27,579 bases of DNA, from NCBI RefSeq assembly GCF_030651745.1, contig NZ_JAUSCC010000136.1:1-27579 (forward strand), written 5' to 3'. The notes below the pieces were generated by a model. That model was not told where the DNA came from and ran no database searches. It was given only the letters and a program-made list of their open reading frames with translations. Both the position numbers and the translations under genes were made by a program. This document shows, piece by piece, positions 9,865 to 17,233 of the stretch. Source of the stretch: Methylophaga sp. (GTDB taxonomy: Bacteria > Pseudomonadota > Gammaproteobacteria > Nitrosococcales > Methylophagaceae). Each line of letters starts with the position of its first letter. The stretch's first letter is position 1.

Positions 9865-10191
9865 ATGGATGCGTTGATTCTTGGGATTCACGTTGTGATC
9901 TCGCTGTTGTTAGTAGGTTTAATCTTAATCCAGCACGGTAAAGGTGCGGATGCCGGTGCTGCTTTTGGTGGCGGTGGTGGTGGCGGTGCTTCTGCCAGTT
10001 TATTTGGTAGCCAAGGCTCAGCCTCTTTTTTAAGCCGTAGCAGTGCTATCTTGGCCACAGTGTTTTTTATCACCAGTTTGACTCTGGCATATCTGGCTGG
10101 CAACACCGACCGTGTACAAAGTGTTACGGATTCAGTGGTGATTGAACAACCAGTAAAAGAAAGCCCTGCGGATCTCCCAGAGTTTCCGTAA
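9865..10191 (+). CDS. secG: protein-export membrane protein SecG
   Basis: Small non-essential subunit of the SecYEG translocon that assists SecA-driven export. The 108 residues show two membrane helices (about 4-22 and 56-77) with the family [17 protein letters not shown] motif between them and a polar, Pro/Glu-rich C-terminus. Good Shine-Dalgarno AGGA at 9855-9858 overlaps the tpiA stop, six bases before the ATG. The loop between helices holds seven consecutive glycines (35-41), encoded by a GGY repeat at 9967-9987. E. coli SecG, as I recall it, has only a short GAGA there, so this is an expansion. tpiA-secG-tRNA-Leu is a conserved order. Confidence 0.95.
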   Translation: MDALILGIHVVISLLLVGLILIQHGKGADAGAAFGGGGGGGASASLFGSQGSASFLSRSSAILATVFFITSLTLAYLAGNTDRVQSVTDSVVIEQPVKESPADLPEFP

Positions 10192-10209
10192 AATATCCCT
10201 CAGCTAATT

Positions 10210-10294
10210 GCCGTCGTGGTGGAATTGGTAGACACGCTATCTTGAGGGGGTAGTGCTTTAGGGTGTGCCGGTTCGAGTCCGGCCGACGGCACCA
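10210..10294 (+). tRNA. leuU: tRNA-Leu (anticodon GAG), CCA encoded
   Basis: The 85 bases fold as a class II tRNA. The 7-bp acceptor GCCGTCG (10210-10216) pairs with CGACGGC (10284-10290), followed by discriminator A and encoded CCA (10292-10294). The anticodon stem CTATC/GGTAG closes loop TTGAGGG (10242-10248), giving anticodon GAG with G at position 37; it reads CUC and CUU leucine codons. The T arm is GCCGG-TTCGAGT-CCGGC (10267-10283). The variable arm (10254-10266) can form only about four pairs, three of them G-U. The same tRNA lies after secG in E. coli (leuU). A TAAAAT hexamer at 10189-10194 could be a -10, but no good -35 is visible, so co-transcription with secG is also possible. Confidence 0.97.
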
Positions 10295-10301
10295 ATTTCA
10301 G

Positions 10302-10337
10302 AGCCAAGTATTTGTATATCAAATACTTGGCTTTTTT
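10302..10337 (+). terminator. intrinsic terminator after tRNA-Leu
   Basis: A perfect 13-bp stem, AGCCAAGTATTTG (10302-10314) with CAAATACTTGGCT (10320-10332), a 5-base loop and six T residues (10332-10337). It lies eight bases after the tRNA CCA end and closes the tpiA-secG-tRNA unit. Confidence 0.93.
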
Positions 10338-10670
10338 GTGTCTGGTCGCGGTCCCGAAAAGAGTTTTCAAGCCTTTTCAACTCAAGGGCGTAAACGGATA
10401 ACTATTCCAATAGAAAAATTAACCCTAGATTTTTATTCAAGCCGATTTTCTATATACACTAACCTGTATATCTGGCTGAAAAGCCTTGCCTTGCTGTGCT
10501 AACAAACCTTGCACTATGGTAGAGTGAAAACGGTTACATAGTTAAGTTTGCGTTTATTTATACACCGAACAGCCTGTTACTCAGCGGTTCACTTTTCATG
10601 TTTTGATGATGGAAACATTCGTAGTGACTGTTGGTCATAGGCGTTACAAATAATACTGAGAAGGGATTTT
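10338..10670. other. non-coding stretch between tRNA-Leu terminator and the yceI-like gene
   Basis: 333 bases with no credible gene. An open frame running from inside the tRNA to 10502 has no family resemblance and begins within a structural RNA. The stretch is AT-rich and must hold the promoter of the gene at 10671. Weak hexamers occur (TTGCTG at 10491 with TATGGT at 10515; TAATAC at 10651), but none makes a convincing -35/-10 pair. AAGGGA at 10661-10666 is the ribosome-binding site for 10671. Confidence 0.6.
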
Positions 10671-11276
10671 ATGTTTAAGCTGTTTTTTCAACACACTCAA
10701 AAATTATCTACTGCATTATTGGCCGGTGGGCTGTTGGCCGCTTCTGGAATAAGTTATGCCGATTGGGATCTTGATAATGCGGACTCCCAACTACATTTTA
10801 TGTCAGTAAAGTCATCTTCAATTGCTGAGCTGCATACCTTCAAGACCATATCTGGCAGCTTGTTAGACAGTGGACAAGCTGAACTTGTAATTGATTTAAA
10901 CAGTGTCGATACCAAGGTACCGATTCGTGATGAACGCATGCAGAGCATGCTGTTTGATACGGCTAATTTTCCGCAGGCAACCTTAACGACAAAGGTTGAT
11001 ATTGCTGCTGTAAAAGCCCTTAAGGCTGGACAAACACTCACACAGGACGTTGAGTTACAACTCGATCTGCATGGTCAGACGCGGATGCTCCCTGCACAAT
11101 TACAAGTGACGGCATTGGCATCGGGTAAATTGATGGTTGCAACGACAGCGCCAGTGATCATTAAAGCCGAAGACTTTGATTTGGTCGAAGGCATCAATGC
11201 TTTGCGTGATGAGGTGGGTTTGCCATCAATTACCCTTGCCGTGCCGGTGACAGCAACCCTGTTTTTTAATCCATAA
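10671..11276 (+). CDS. YceI-family periplasmic protein (lipocalin-like fold)
   Basis: A 201-residue secreted protein. Residues 1-30 form a Sec signal peptide: a short basic start, the hydrophobic core STALLAGGLLAASG and a SYA cleavage site before Asp31. The mature part starts WDLDNADSQLHFMSVKSS and contains IDLNSVDTKVPIRDERMQ and FPQATLTT, hallmarks of the YceI family (PF04264). That family adopts a lipocalin-like barrel; some members bind polyisoprenoids and others are stress- or pH-induced. The ligand here cannot be read from sequence. A Shine-Dalgarno (AAGGGA) sits just upstream. The gene is monocistronic, between one terminator (10302-10337) and its own (11283-11327). It is not part of the usual secG-nuo neighbourhood. 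Family call good, precise role unknown. Confidence 0.85.
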   Translation: MFKLFFQHTQKLSTALLAGGLLAASGISYADWDLDNADSQLHFMSVKSSSIAELHTFKTISGSLLDSGQAELVIDLNSVDTKVPIRDERMQSMLFDTANFPQATLTTKVDIAAVKALKAGQTLTQDVELQLDLHGQTRMLPAQLQVTALASGKLMVATTAPVIIKAEDFDLVEGINALRDEVGLPSITLAVPVTATLFFNP

Positions 11277-11282
11277 CGAAGT

Positions 11283-11327
11283 TGGGCGTCGTTATTCTTG
11301 AACGATAATTGCGGCGCCCACTTTTTT
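11283..11327 (+). terminator. intrinsic terminator after the yceI-like gene
   Basis: TGGGCG (11283-11288) pairs with CGCCCA (11315-11320), extended by T-G, C-G, G-C and T-G pairs, with a further TTAT/ATAA pairing inside across a small bulge. Six T residues (11322-11327) follow. It begins seven bases after the stop codon. It faces the convergent rarD gene but lacks a T-run for the minus strand, so it is read as one-directional. Confidence 0.85.
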
Positions 11328-11361
11328 ATTTCGATGGAGTGAAAAAGTCATCATTGATGGC

Positions 11362-12234
11362 TTAAGTCCGCTGCCGATGTTTTTTCCACATTCCTGCGAT
11401 AAAGAACATTAATGCAATCCAGATTAAGCCAAATGTAATCAGTCTTTCCGGTGGATAGGCTTCTTTGAGCACAAACACCCCAATCACAAATTGAATGGTT
11501 GGATTGATGTACATAATAAAGCCCACCACAGACAAGTCGACTCGACTGGCCGCCATAGCAAATAGTACCAACGGTAACGCGGTTAGAAGACCAGAGCCAA
11601 TCAATAACAATGTGAGTTGGGTAGAGTCCCCGAACGCAAGATTGTAGTCAGAGTTGGATGCTTGCCAGAGGATCCAGACTAAGGCTACAGGTGCCAGCCA
11701 GAGTGTTTCAATCGTCAGCCCATTTACACCATCTACTGGATGTTTTTTGCGGATTAATCCATACAAAGCAAATGCCAGAGCCAGCGATAAACCAACCCAT
11801 GGAAGGCTACCCAAGCTGAACCATTCCCAGATTATTGCCACGGTGGCAATTACACCAGCCCAACCCTGCAATGGATGAAGCTGTTCATTTAACAACCATC
11901 TGGCCAGTAATAGACTCATTACAGGGGTAATGAAATAGCCAAGGCTGGCTTCCAATACGCGATGCTGTGAAACAGCCCAGATAAAAATCAACCAATTGAT
12001 GGCAATCAGCAGCGAAGATAATGCCAGCCACAGTAATAATTTTTTATCTGCAAATGTTTTGATTAACTTACGTCCACGGCCGAGCAACAGGCCTACCACA
12101 ACCGTCGCCAACAAGGACCAAAGGATCCGGTGTGACAACACTTCCACTGCTGAAACACTGTTCAGATAACTGAAATAAAGTGGAAAGCTGCCCCAGATAA
12201 CATAAGCGGCAATGGCGAAAATCAGACCATACAT
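11362..12234 (-). CDS. rarD: RarD-type EamA/DMT family transporter
   Basis: A 290-residue polytopic membrane protein with about ten predicted helices, built as two EamA repeats. It matches the RarD subgroup by several segments I recall from E. coli RarD: AAYVIWGSFPLYF near the start, LSHRILWS, LIFIWAVSQHRVLEASLGYFITP, the central ALYGLIRKK, and GLIWIAL near the end. RarD was linked to chloramphenicol sensitivity in older work, but its substrate is not established. It is the only minus-strand gene in the window, convergent with the yceI-like gene and divergent from nuoA. On the minus strand the ATG (12232-12234) is preceded by a weak GAG ribosome-binding site. A very small hairpin followed by five T residues directly after the stop might end the transcript. 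The family is firm; the function is not. Confidence 0.88.
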   Translation of the reverse strand: MYGLIFAIAAYVIWGSFPLYFSYLNSVSAVEVLSHRILWSLLATVVVGLLLGRGRKLIKTFADKKLLLWLALSSLLIAINWLIFIWAVSQHRVLEASLGYFITPVMSLLLARWLLNEQLHPLQGWAGVIATVAIIWEWFSLGSLPWVGLSLALAFALYGLIRKKHPVDGVNGLTIETLWLAPVALVWILWQASNSDYNLAFGDSTQLTLLLIGSGLLTALPLVLFAMAASRVDLSVVGFIMYINPTIQFVIGVFVLKEAYPPERLITFGLIWIALMFFIAGMWKKHRQRT

Positions 12235-12401
12235 ATAAAACTCAGTAATGACAGTGTGAAAATGACAATCTCATTCACGTGACATTGTCGATGTTTGGAA
12301 GAATATAAATGTTTTGCAGGAAGTGAAATCAGCTAATTCTGCTGAGCGACTTAACTAAAACAATGATGTTGTCGAGAGCTTAAACCGCTGCAAATTATGC
12401 T

Positions 12402-12457
12402 GTGGAATTATACAGGGCGTTGAGGTGAGTCGGTTCAAGTTTAATCAATTACGGCAC
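12402..12457 (+). pseudogene. possible decayed tRNA-Leu-like sequence
   Basis: Four blocks occur in the same order as in the intact tRNA-Leu at 10210-10294: GTGGAATT (12402-12409, D arm; tRNA 10219-10226), TTGAGG (12420-12425, anticodon loop; 10242-10247), CGGTTCAAGT (12431-12440, T arm; 9 of 10 with 10269-10278) and ACGGCAC (12451-12457, acceptor 3' end; 10286-10292). Spacings differ, with about 5 and 16 bases missing and 3 extra, and no acceptor stem can form, so it cannot be functional. Chance similarity is not excluded. Confidence 0.3.
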
Positions 12458-12543
12458 AGATGGTTTGTAATATTGTTTAAGGCTAACCATTAAAATAAAG
12501 CCGGTACTTCAGTCGAGCATTACTGGCTCAATCTGAGCTTCAA

Positions 12544-12583
12544 ATACTACGAGTTAAAGTGTAGTATCAGGAGCTATTATAAT
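12544..12583 (+). promoter_or_regulatory. candidate nuo promoter with overlapping inverted repeat
   Basis: TATAAT at 12578-12583 is a perfect -10 hexamer. The best -35 at suitable distance is the weak TTAAAG (12554-12559, 18-base spacer). That -35 lies in the loop of an inverted repeat ATACTAC (12544-12550) and GTAGTAT (12561-12567). A weak -35 inside an operator-like palindrome would suit control by an activator or repressor. No T-run follows, so it is not a terminator. Prediction only. Confidence 0.45.
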
Positions 12584-12659
12584 AAGTTTGATTTCACAAA
12601 ATAATAATAACTATTCAAGTGTCATATAGGCACTAATCGCGAAAGAGTGGAAGGGCGGC

Positions 12660-13016
12660 ATGTTAGAGGGATATCTCCCCATTTTGTTGTTTATCATCAT
12701 TGGCATCGGCTTTGGTGTGATGCCGCTGATTGCTGGCTTTATTATCGGGCCACAGCGTCCTGATGCTGAAAAACGCTCCAGCTATGAATGTGGTTTTGAA
12801 CCTTTCGAAGACACCCACGGCAAATTCGATGTGCGTTATTACCTGGTTGCTATTCTGTTCATCATTTTTGATTTGGAAATCGCCTTTTTATTTCCCTGGG
12901 CCATAGTCTTAGATGAAATCGGTGTATTTGGCTTACTGGCAATGTTTCTGTTTCTGGGCATTTTGGTGGTGGGCTTTATCTATGAATGGAAGAAAGGAGC
13001 CTTGGAATGGGAATAG
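12660..13016 (+). CDS. nuoA: NADH-quinone oxidoreductase subunit A
   Basis: Membrane subunit of complex I that helps form the junction between the quinone site and the membrane arm. The 118 residues show three membrane helices (about 5-27, 60-82 and 88-108). The conserved loop [14 protein letters not shown] carries the family cysteine, and the [21 protein letters not shown] signature follows. The start is set by AAGGG at 12651-12655, four bases before the ATG. It is the first gene of the nuoA-N operon and its 3' end overlaps nuoB by 10 bases. Confidence 0.97.
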   Translation: MLEGYLPILLFIIIGIGFGVMPLIAGFIIGPQRPDAEKRSSYECGFEPFEDTHGKFDVRYYLVAILFIIFDLEIAFLFPWAIVLDEIGVFGLLAMFLFLGILVVGFIYEWKKGALEWE

Positions 13017-13495
13017 AAGGCGTTCTTCACGAAGGCATTGTTACCACCTCAGCAGATAAATTAATCAACTGGGCACGAACCGGATCGTTATGGCCGATGA
13101 CTTTTGGCTTGGCATGTTGTGCCGTTGAAATGATGCATGCAGGTGCTTCACGTTACGATCTGGATCGGTTTGGTGTGGTGTTTCGCCCAAGTCCACGTCA
13201 ATCCGATGTAATGATTGTGGCTGGAACCTTGGTAAACAAAATGGCACCCGCACTGCGTAAGGTGTATGACCAGATGTCAGAACCGCGTTGGGTCATTTCG
13301 ATGGGGTCCTGTGCCAATGGCGGTGGTTACTACCATTATTCCTATTCAGTGGTTCGCGGTTGTGATCGCATTGTGCCAGTAGATATTTATGTGCCGGGTT
13401 GTCCGCCAACGGCAGAAGCCTTGCTCTACGGCATTATTCAGTTACAGAAAAAAATTCAGCGTACCAATACTATTGCCAGAAAAGCCCAGGCGTAA
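13007..13495 (+). CDS. nuoB: NADH-quinone oxidoreductase subunit B (cluster N2)
   Basis: Carries the terminal 4Fe-4S cluster N2, which passes electrons to quinone. From ATG 13007 it has 162 residues. A strong AGGAG (12995-12999) is seven bases upstream, and the N-terminus [15 protein letters not shown] is typical. An in-frame ATG at 12986 lies within nuoA and adds seven unrelated residues, so I reject it. The N2 ligands are complete: adjacent Cys37-Cys38, then Cys102 (GSCANGGG) and Cys132 ([10 protein letters not shown]). Overlaps the nuoA 3' end by 10 bases. Confidence 0.97.
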   Translation: MGIEGVLHEGIVTTSADKLINWARTGSLWPMTFGLACCAVEMMHAGASRYDLDRFGVVFRPSPRQSDVMIVAGTLVNKMAPALRKVYDQMSEPRWVISMGSCANGGGYYHYSYSVVRGCDRIVPVDIYVPGCPPTAEALLYGIIQLQKKIQRTNTIARKAQA

Positions 13496-13504
13496 GGTCG
13501 AAGC

Positions 13505-14173
13505 ATGGAATCGCTCAAACAGAAACTGCAGCAGTATTTTGCCGACCAGCTGGTGGAATGCGAGTTTAATCGTGGTGAATTAACGCTGCATATTGAAGCT
13601 GAGCAGATTATTCCGGTTTGTCGGGCATTACGTGATGAATTTGCGTTTACCCAGTTAATCGATTTGTGTGGAGTGGATTATTCAGCCTACGGCAACAGTG
13701 GCTGGGAGACTAAACAGGCAACAGAACATGGTTTCAGTCGGGCGCGTGAGGCATTTTCTCAAATTGACGAGGTCGATGAAGGCTTTCGCTATGCCGTGGT
13801 TTACCACTTGCTATCGGTACAAAATAATAATCGACTACGCCTGAAAGTGGATTTGATTGCGGAAATACCAATTATTGATTCGGTGACCAGCATCTGGTAT
13901 TCGGCTGACTGGTATGAGCGTGAAGCATTTGATTTGTTTGGCATTCTGTTCAAAGGTCATCAGGATCTGCGTCGAATTCTGACCGATTATGGATTTGTCG
14001 GTCATCCCTTCCGTAAGGATTTCCCATTGATTGGTAATGTGGAAATGCTTTATGACCCTGAGCAGAAACGGGTGGTTTATCAACCGGTCAGCATTGAGCC
14101 CAGAACATTAGTACCTCGGGTAATTCGTGATGATAATCGTTATCTGCAACCTCATGGCAAGGCCAAAAAATAA
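13505..14173 (+). CDS. nuoC: NADH-quinone oxidoreductase subunit C
   Basis: The 30-kDa peripheral-arm subunit, which scaffolds NuoD and NuoB near the quinone site. 222 residues. The family signature region is clear: [17 protein letters not shown] followed by [22 protein letters not shown] charged, variable insertion (about residues 62-90) follows [13 protein letters not shown] (13494-13497) lies seven bases before the ATG and overlaps the nuoB stop. The stop shares one base with the nuoD start (TAATG). NuoC and NuoD are separate proteins here, unlike the fused NuoCD of enterics. Confidence 0.97.
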   Translation: MESLKQKLQQYFADQLVECEFNRGELTLHIEAEQIIPVCRALRDEFAFTQLIDLCGVDYSAYGNSGWETKQATEHGFSRAREAFSQIDEVDEGFRYAVVYHLLSVQNNNRLRLKVDLIAEIPIIDSVTSIWYSADWYEREAFDLFGILFKGHQDLRRILTDYGFVGHPFRKDFPLIGNVEMLYDPEQKRVVYQPVSIEPRTLVPRVIRDDNRYLQPHGKAKK

Positions 14174-15426
14174 TGGCTGAGATTAAAAACTACACCTTGA
14201 ATTTTGGTCCGCAGCATCCGGCGGCTCATGGTGTATTGCGCCTGATTCTGGAAATGGATGGCGAGGTGATTGTGCACGCCGATCCACATATTGGCTTGTT
14301 GCACCGTGGTACCGAAAAACTGGCTGAATCCAAACCCTACAACCAGAGCATTGGTTATATGGATCGGCTGGATTATGTGTCGATGATGTGCAATGAGCAT
14401 GCTTATGTGATGGCCATCGAAAAACTGCTGGGCATTGAACCACCGATTCGGGCGCAATATATCCGCGTGTTATTTGATGAAATGACCCGGGTGTTAAATC
14501 ACCTGATGTGGTTGGGCGCACATGGTCTGGATATCGGTGCCATGACTGTGTTTCTCTATTGTTTCAGGGAACGTGAAGATTTGATGGACTGTTATGAAGC
14601 AGTTTCTGGCGCTCGTTTGCATGCCACCTATTATCGTCCTGGCGGTGTCTATCGTGATTTACCTAACAGCATGCCGCAGTATCAAAAATCCAAATGGCAT
14701 TCCGAAGCCGAAGTCAAACAGCGAAATCAAAACCGTGAAGGCAGTCTGCTGGATTTTATTGAAGACTTTTGTCAGCGTTTTCCCAAATGTGTCGACGAAT
14801 ATGAAACGCTGCTAACCGATAACCGTATCTGGAAACAACGTACAGTCGGCATTGGTGTGGTATCACCGGAACGAGCATTGCAACTCGGTTTTACTGGTCC
14901 GATGTTACGTGGCAGTGGCGTTGAATGGGATTTACGTCGCAAACAACCCTACGAAGTTTATGACCGACTGGATTTTGATATCCCAGTGGGCAAAGAAGGC
15001 GATTGTTATGATCGTTATCTGGTGCGGGTTGAGGAAATGCGTCAATCCAATAAAATCATGCAGCAATGCATCGACTGGCTGCGAGCCAATCCTGGCCCGG
15101 TGATTATTGATAATGTCAAAATTGCCCCGCCCAGCCGAGCTGATATGAAAGATGATATGGAAGCGTTAATTCATCATTTCAAATTATTCACCGAAGGTTA
15201 TTGTGTGCCGGAAGGTGAGGTGTATAGCGCTGTGGAACATCCTAAAGGCGAGTTTGGTATTTACATGGTGTCAGATGGAGCCAATAAACCTTATCGGGTC
15301 AAAATCCGGGCACCGGGTTTTCCACATCTGGCAGCAATGAATGAAATGGCCAAAGGACATTTACTGGCCGATGTCGTGGCGATTATCGGCACTATGGATA
15401 TTGTTTTCGGGGAGATTGACCGATGA
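14173..15426 (+). CDS. nuoD: NADH-quinone oxidoreductase subunit D (49 kDa)
   Basis: Forms the quinone-binding pocket with NuoB and descends from the NiFe-hydrogenase large subunit. 417 residues, the expected length for an unfused NuoD. The signature [16 protein letters not shown] at the N-terminus contains the conserved histidines of the quinone cavity; [11 protein letters not shown], the Tyr/Asp region of [14 protein letters not shown] and the terminal DIVFGEIDR are present. The start overlaps the nuoC stop by one base, with AAGG about ten bases upstream. The stop overlaps nuoE as ATGA. No hydrogenase metal-ligand cysteines remain, as expected for complex I. Confidence 0.98.
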   Translation: MAEIKNYTLNFGPQHPAAHGVLRLILEMDGEVIVHADPHIGLLHRGTEKLAESKPYNQSIGYMDRLDYVSMMCNEHAYVMAIEKLLGIEPPIRAQYIRVLFDEMTRVLNHLMWLGAHGLDIGAMTVFLYCFREREDLMDCYEAVSGARLHATYYRPGGVYRDLPNSMPQYQKSKWHSEAEVKQRNQNREGSLLDFIEDFCQRFPKCVDEYETLLTDNRIWKQRTVGIGVVSPERALQLGFTGPMLRGSGVEWDLRRKQPYEVYDRLDFDIPVGKEGDCYDRYLVRVEEMRQSNKIMQQCIDWLRANPGPVIIDNVKIAPPSRADMKDDMEALIHHFKLFTEGYCVPEGEVYSAVEHPKGEFGIYMVSDGANKPYRVKIRAPGFPHLAAMNEMAKGHLLADVVAIIGTMDIVFGEIDR

Positions 15427-15935
15427 CAACTACATTGCAACTTACCGGACATAGAGATCAGCTGTTCAATGAAGAGCTACGACAGCAGTTGGATAGCTGG
15501 ATCAGTAAATATCCACCAGGGCAAAGCCAATCTGCATTAATTCCTGCATTGCATATTTTGCAGGATGCCCATGATGGCTGGTTAAGCGAAGGCCTGATGC
15601 GTGCCTTGGCTGATTATCTTGAGCTTCCGGCGATCAGTGTGTTTGAAGTGGCGACGTTTTATACGATGTTTGAACTCAAACCCGTGGGCAAACACAAAAT
15701 CAGTGTGTGTACCAATATCTCTTGTTTATTGTGTGGTTCGGAAGATATTGCCAACCATTTACAAAAACGACTTGGTATTGGTTTTGGACAAACCACTGCT
15801 GACGGAAAATTCACACTTAAAGAAGTTGAGTGCCTGGGTGCCTGTGTTGGCGCGCCGATGCTGTTGCTGGATCGGCAATATCACGAGCATCTGACCCCGG
15901 AAAAAGTCGATGCTTTATTGGGCGAGGTAAAATGA
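15423..15935 (+). CDS. nuoE: NADH-quinone oxidoreductase subunit E (cluster N1a)
   Basis: The 24-kDa thioredoxin-fold subunit of the NADH-oxidising module. The 170 residues carry the 2Fe-2S N1a ligands as Cys96-x4-Cys101 and Cys137-x3-Cys141 ([10 protein letters not shown]). The helical N-terminus ends in the conserved [12 protein letters not shown]. It starts in a 4-base ATGA overlap with nuoD and ends in another with nuoF, so translation of nuoD-E-F is probably coupled. Confidence 0.97.
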   Translation: MTTTLQLTGHRDQLFNEELRQQLDSWISKYPPGQSQSALIPALHILQDAHDGWLSEGLMRALADYLELPAISVFEVATFYTMFELKPVGKHKISVCTNISCLLCGSEDIANHLQKRLGIGFGQTTADGKFTLKEVECLGACVGAPMLLLDRQYHEHLTPEKVDALLGEVK

Positions 15936-17233
15936 TGCAGCTGGATCAGGTCTGTTTTCGCACCATGCATCTCGACCAGCCGTGGTCGATGGAATCCTAT
16001 CGCAGTGTTGGTGGCTACGAGATGCTGGAGAAAATCCTTCGGGAAAAGACCCGTCAGGAAACCATTATTGAAACCATCAAGAATTCAGCTTTACGTGGTC
16101 GTGGTGGTGCCGGTTTTCCAACCGGGCTGAAATGGAGTTTTATGCCACGCCGCATGCCTGGCGATAAATATATCGTCTGCAACTCAGATGAAGGCGAGCC
16201 AGGTACCTGTAAAGATCGAGACATTATCCGTTTTAACCCACATCAGGTGATTGAGGGCATGATTATCGCTGGTTATACCATCGGTGCCCAACGCGGTTAC
16301 AACTACATCCGTGGTGAATTTTTTGAACCGATTGAACGGTTTGAACAAGCCTTAATCGAGGCTCGTGAGGCCGGTTATCTGGGTAAAAACATTCTGGATA
16401 GCGGTTTTAATTTTGAGCTTTACTGCCACCCTGGTGCCGGGGCCTATATCTGTGGCGAAGAAACGGCATTACTGGAATCACTGGAAGGCAAAAAAGGTCA
16501 GCCACGTTATAAACCGCCGTTCCCTGCAGGCTATGGTTTATACGGCCGTCCCACAACCGTAAATAACACTGAAACATTGGCCTCGGTACCAGTGATCTTG
16601 CAGCATGGTGCTGACTGGTTCCATGAACTGGGAACGCCTAATAACGGCGGGCAGAAAATATTCTGCATGAGCGGCCATGTGAATAAACCGGGGAATTACG
16701 AAGTTCCGTTAGGCATGCCGTTTGCTGAATTACTGGAATTGGCGGGTGGTGTTCGTAATGGCAATAAACTTAAAGCGGTGATTCCCGGAGGCAGTTCCAC
16801 GCCGGTGGTGCCTGCCGATATCATGATGCAAACCGCAATGAGTTATGACGGTATTGGTAAAGCGGGATCCATGCTGGGGGCAGGGTCGGTCATTGTGATG
16901 GACGAAACCACCTGCATGGTTAAAGCCCTGGAACGCATTGCCTATTTCTATTACGAAGAATCCTGTGGTCAGTGCACTCCCTGCCGGGAAGGTACTGGCT
17001 GGTTGTATCGGGTTATTAAACGTATCGAAGATGGCCAAGGCCGTCAGGAAGATCTGGATCGATTAATTGATGTTGCCAACAACATCAACGGCAACACCAT
17101 TTGTGCATTAGGCGATGCCGCTGCTGCACCGGTTATCAGCTTTATCAAGCATTTTCGTGATGAATTCCAACATCACATTGATCATAAATGTTGTCTGGTC
17201 ACTGAACCGGAATTGAAGCTCAACTATGGTTAA
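15932..17233 (+). CDS. nuoF: NADH-quinone oxidoreductase subunit F (NADH/FMN, cluster N3)
   Basis: The catalytic entry point of complex I: oxidises NADH through FMN and passes electrons to cluster N3. From ATG 15932 it has 433 residues. The frame is open further upstream (to 15830), but that part lies inside nuoE; GAGG at 15924-15927 supports 15932 or the next codon, ATG 15935. The FMN-binding glycine loop [13 protein letters not shown], the NADH-site [20 protein letters not shown] and the N3 ligands Cys345-x2-Cys348-x2-Cys351 with distal Cys391 are all present. The 3' end overlaps nuoG by eight bases. Confidence 0.97.
   Translation: MMQLDQVCFRTMHLDQPWSMESYRSVGGYEMLEKILREKTRQETIIETIKNSALRGRGGAGFPTGLKWSFMPRRMPGDKYIVCNSDEGEPGTCKDRDIIRFNPHQVIEGMIIAGYTIGAQRGYNYIRGEFFEPIERFEQALIEAREAGYLGKNILDSGFNFELYCHPGAGAYICGEETALLESLEGKKGQPRYKPPFPAGYGLYGRPTTVNNTETLASVPVILQHGADWFHELGTPNNGGQKIFCMSGHVNKPGNYEVPLGMPFAELLELAGGVRNGNKLKAVIPGGSSTPVVPADIMMQTAMSYDGIGKAGSMLGAGSVIVMDETTCMVKALERIAYFYYEESCGQCTPCREGTGWLYRVIKRIEDGQGRQEDLDRLIDVANNINGNTICALGDAAAAPVISFIKHFRDEFQHHIDHKCCLVTEPELKLNYG

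Larger units (their letters stand above)
12235..12659. other. 425-base divergent intergenic region between rarD and nuoA
   Basis: No coding frame of note on either strand. It must hold the promoters for rarD (leftwards) and the nuo operon (rightwards). Visible structure: a Fur-box-like stretch at 12258-12276 (13 of 19 matches to the palindromic consensus by eye); inverted repeats TCAGC-N7-GCTGA (12329-12345) and GCTCA-ATC-TGAGC (12526-12538); a tRNA-Leu-like remnant (12402-12457); and a consensus -10 with an overlapping inverted repeat (12544-12583). The nuoA leader after that -10 would be about 70 bases. Confidence 0.6.

Noticed and set aside
10263..10502. A 79-codon open frame starting inside tRNA-Leu
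   Set aside because: It begins in a structural RNA, runs through the terminator hairpin, has no plausible ribosome-binding site and no family resemblance.
11341..11361. Possible minus-strand terminator for rarD
   Set aside because: CATC/GATG pairs with a 3-base loop and is followed by five T residues on the minus strand, but four pairs are too few to call with confidence.
12588..12601. FNR-like site TTGAT-N4-CAAAA upstream of nuoA
   Set aside because: Only one half-site matches; the other has 2 of 5 bases. Another candidate near 12435-12448 is equally one-sided.
14152..14521. Two antisense open frames over the start of nuoD
   Set aside because: They are shadows of a strongly conserved nuoD sequence, with no start signals or recognisable products. 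The same holds for the other antisense frames across carB, ftsH and the nuo genes.
15830..15931. An N-terminal extension of nuoF by 34 codons
   Set aside because: It lies wholly inside nuoE in another frame. ATG 15932 has a ribosome-binding site and the ATGA overlap typical of this operon.
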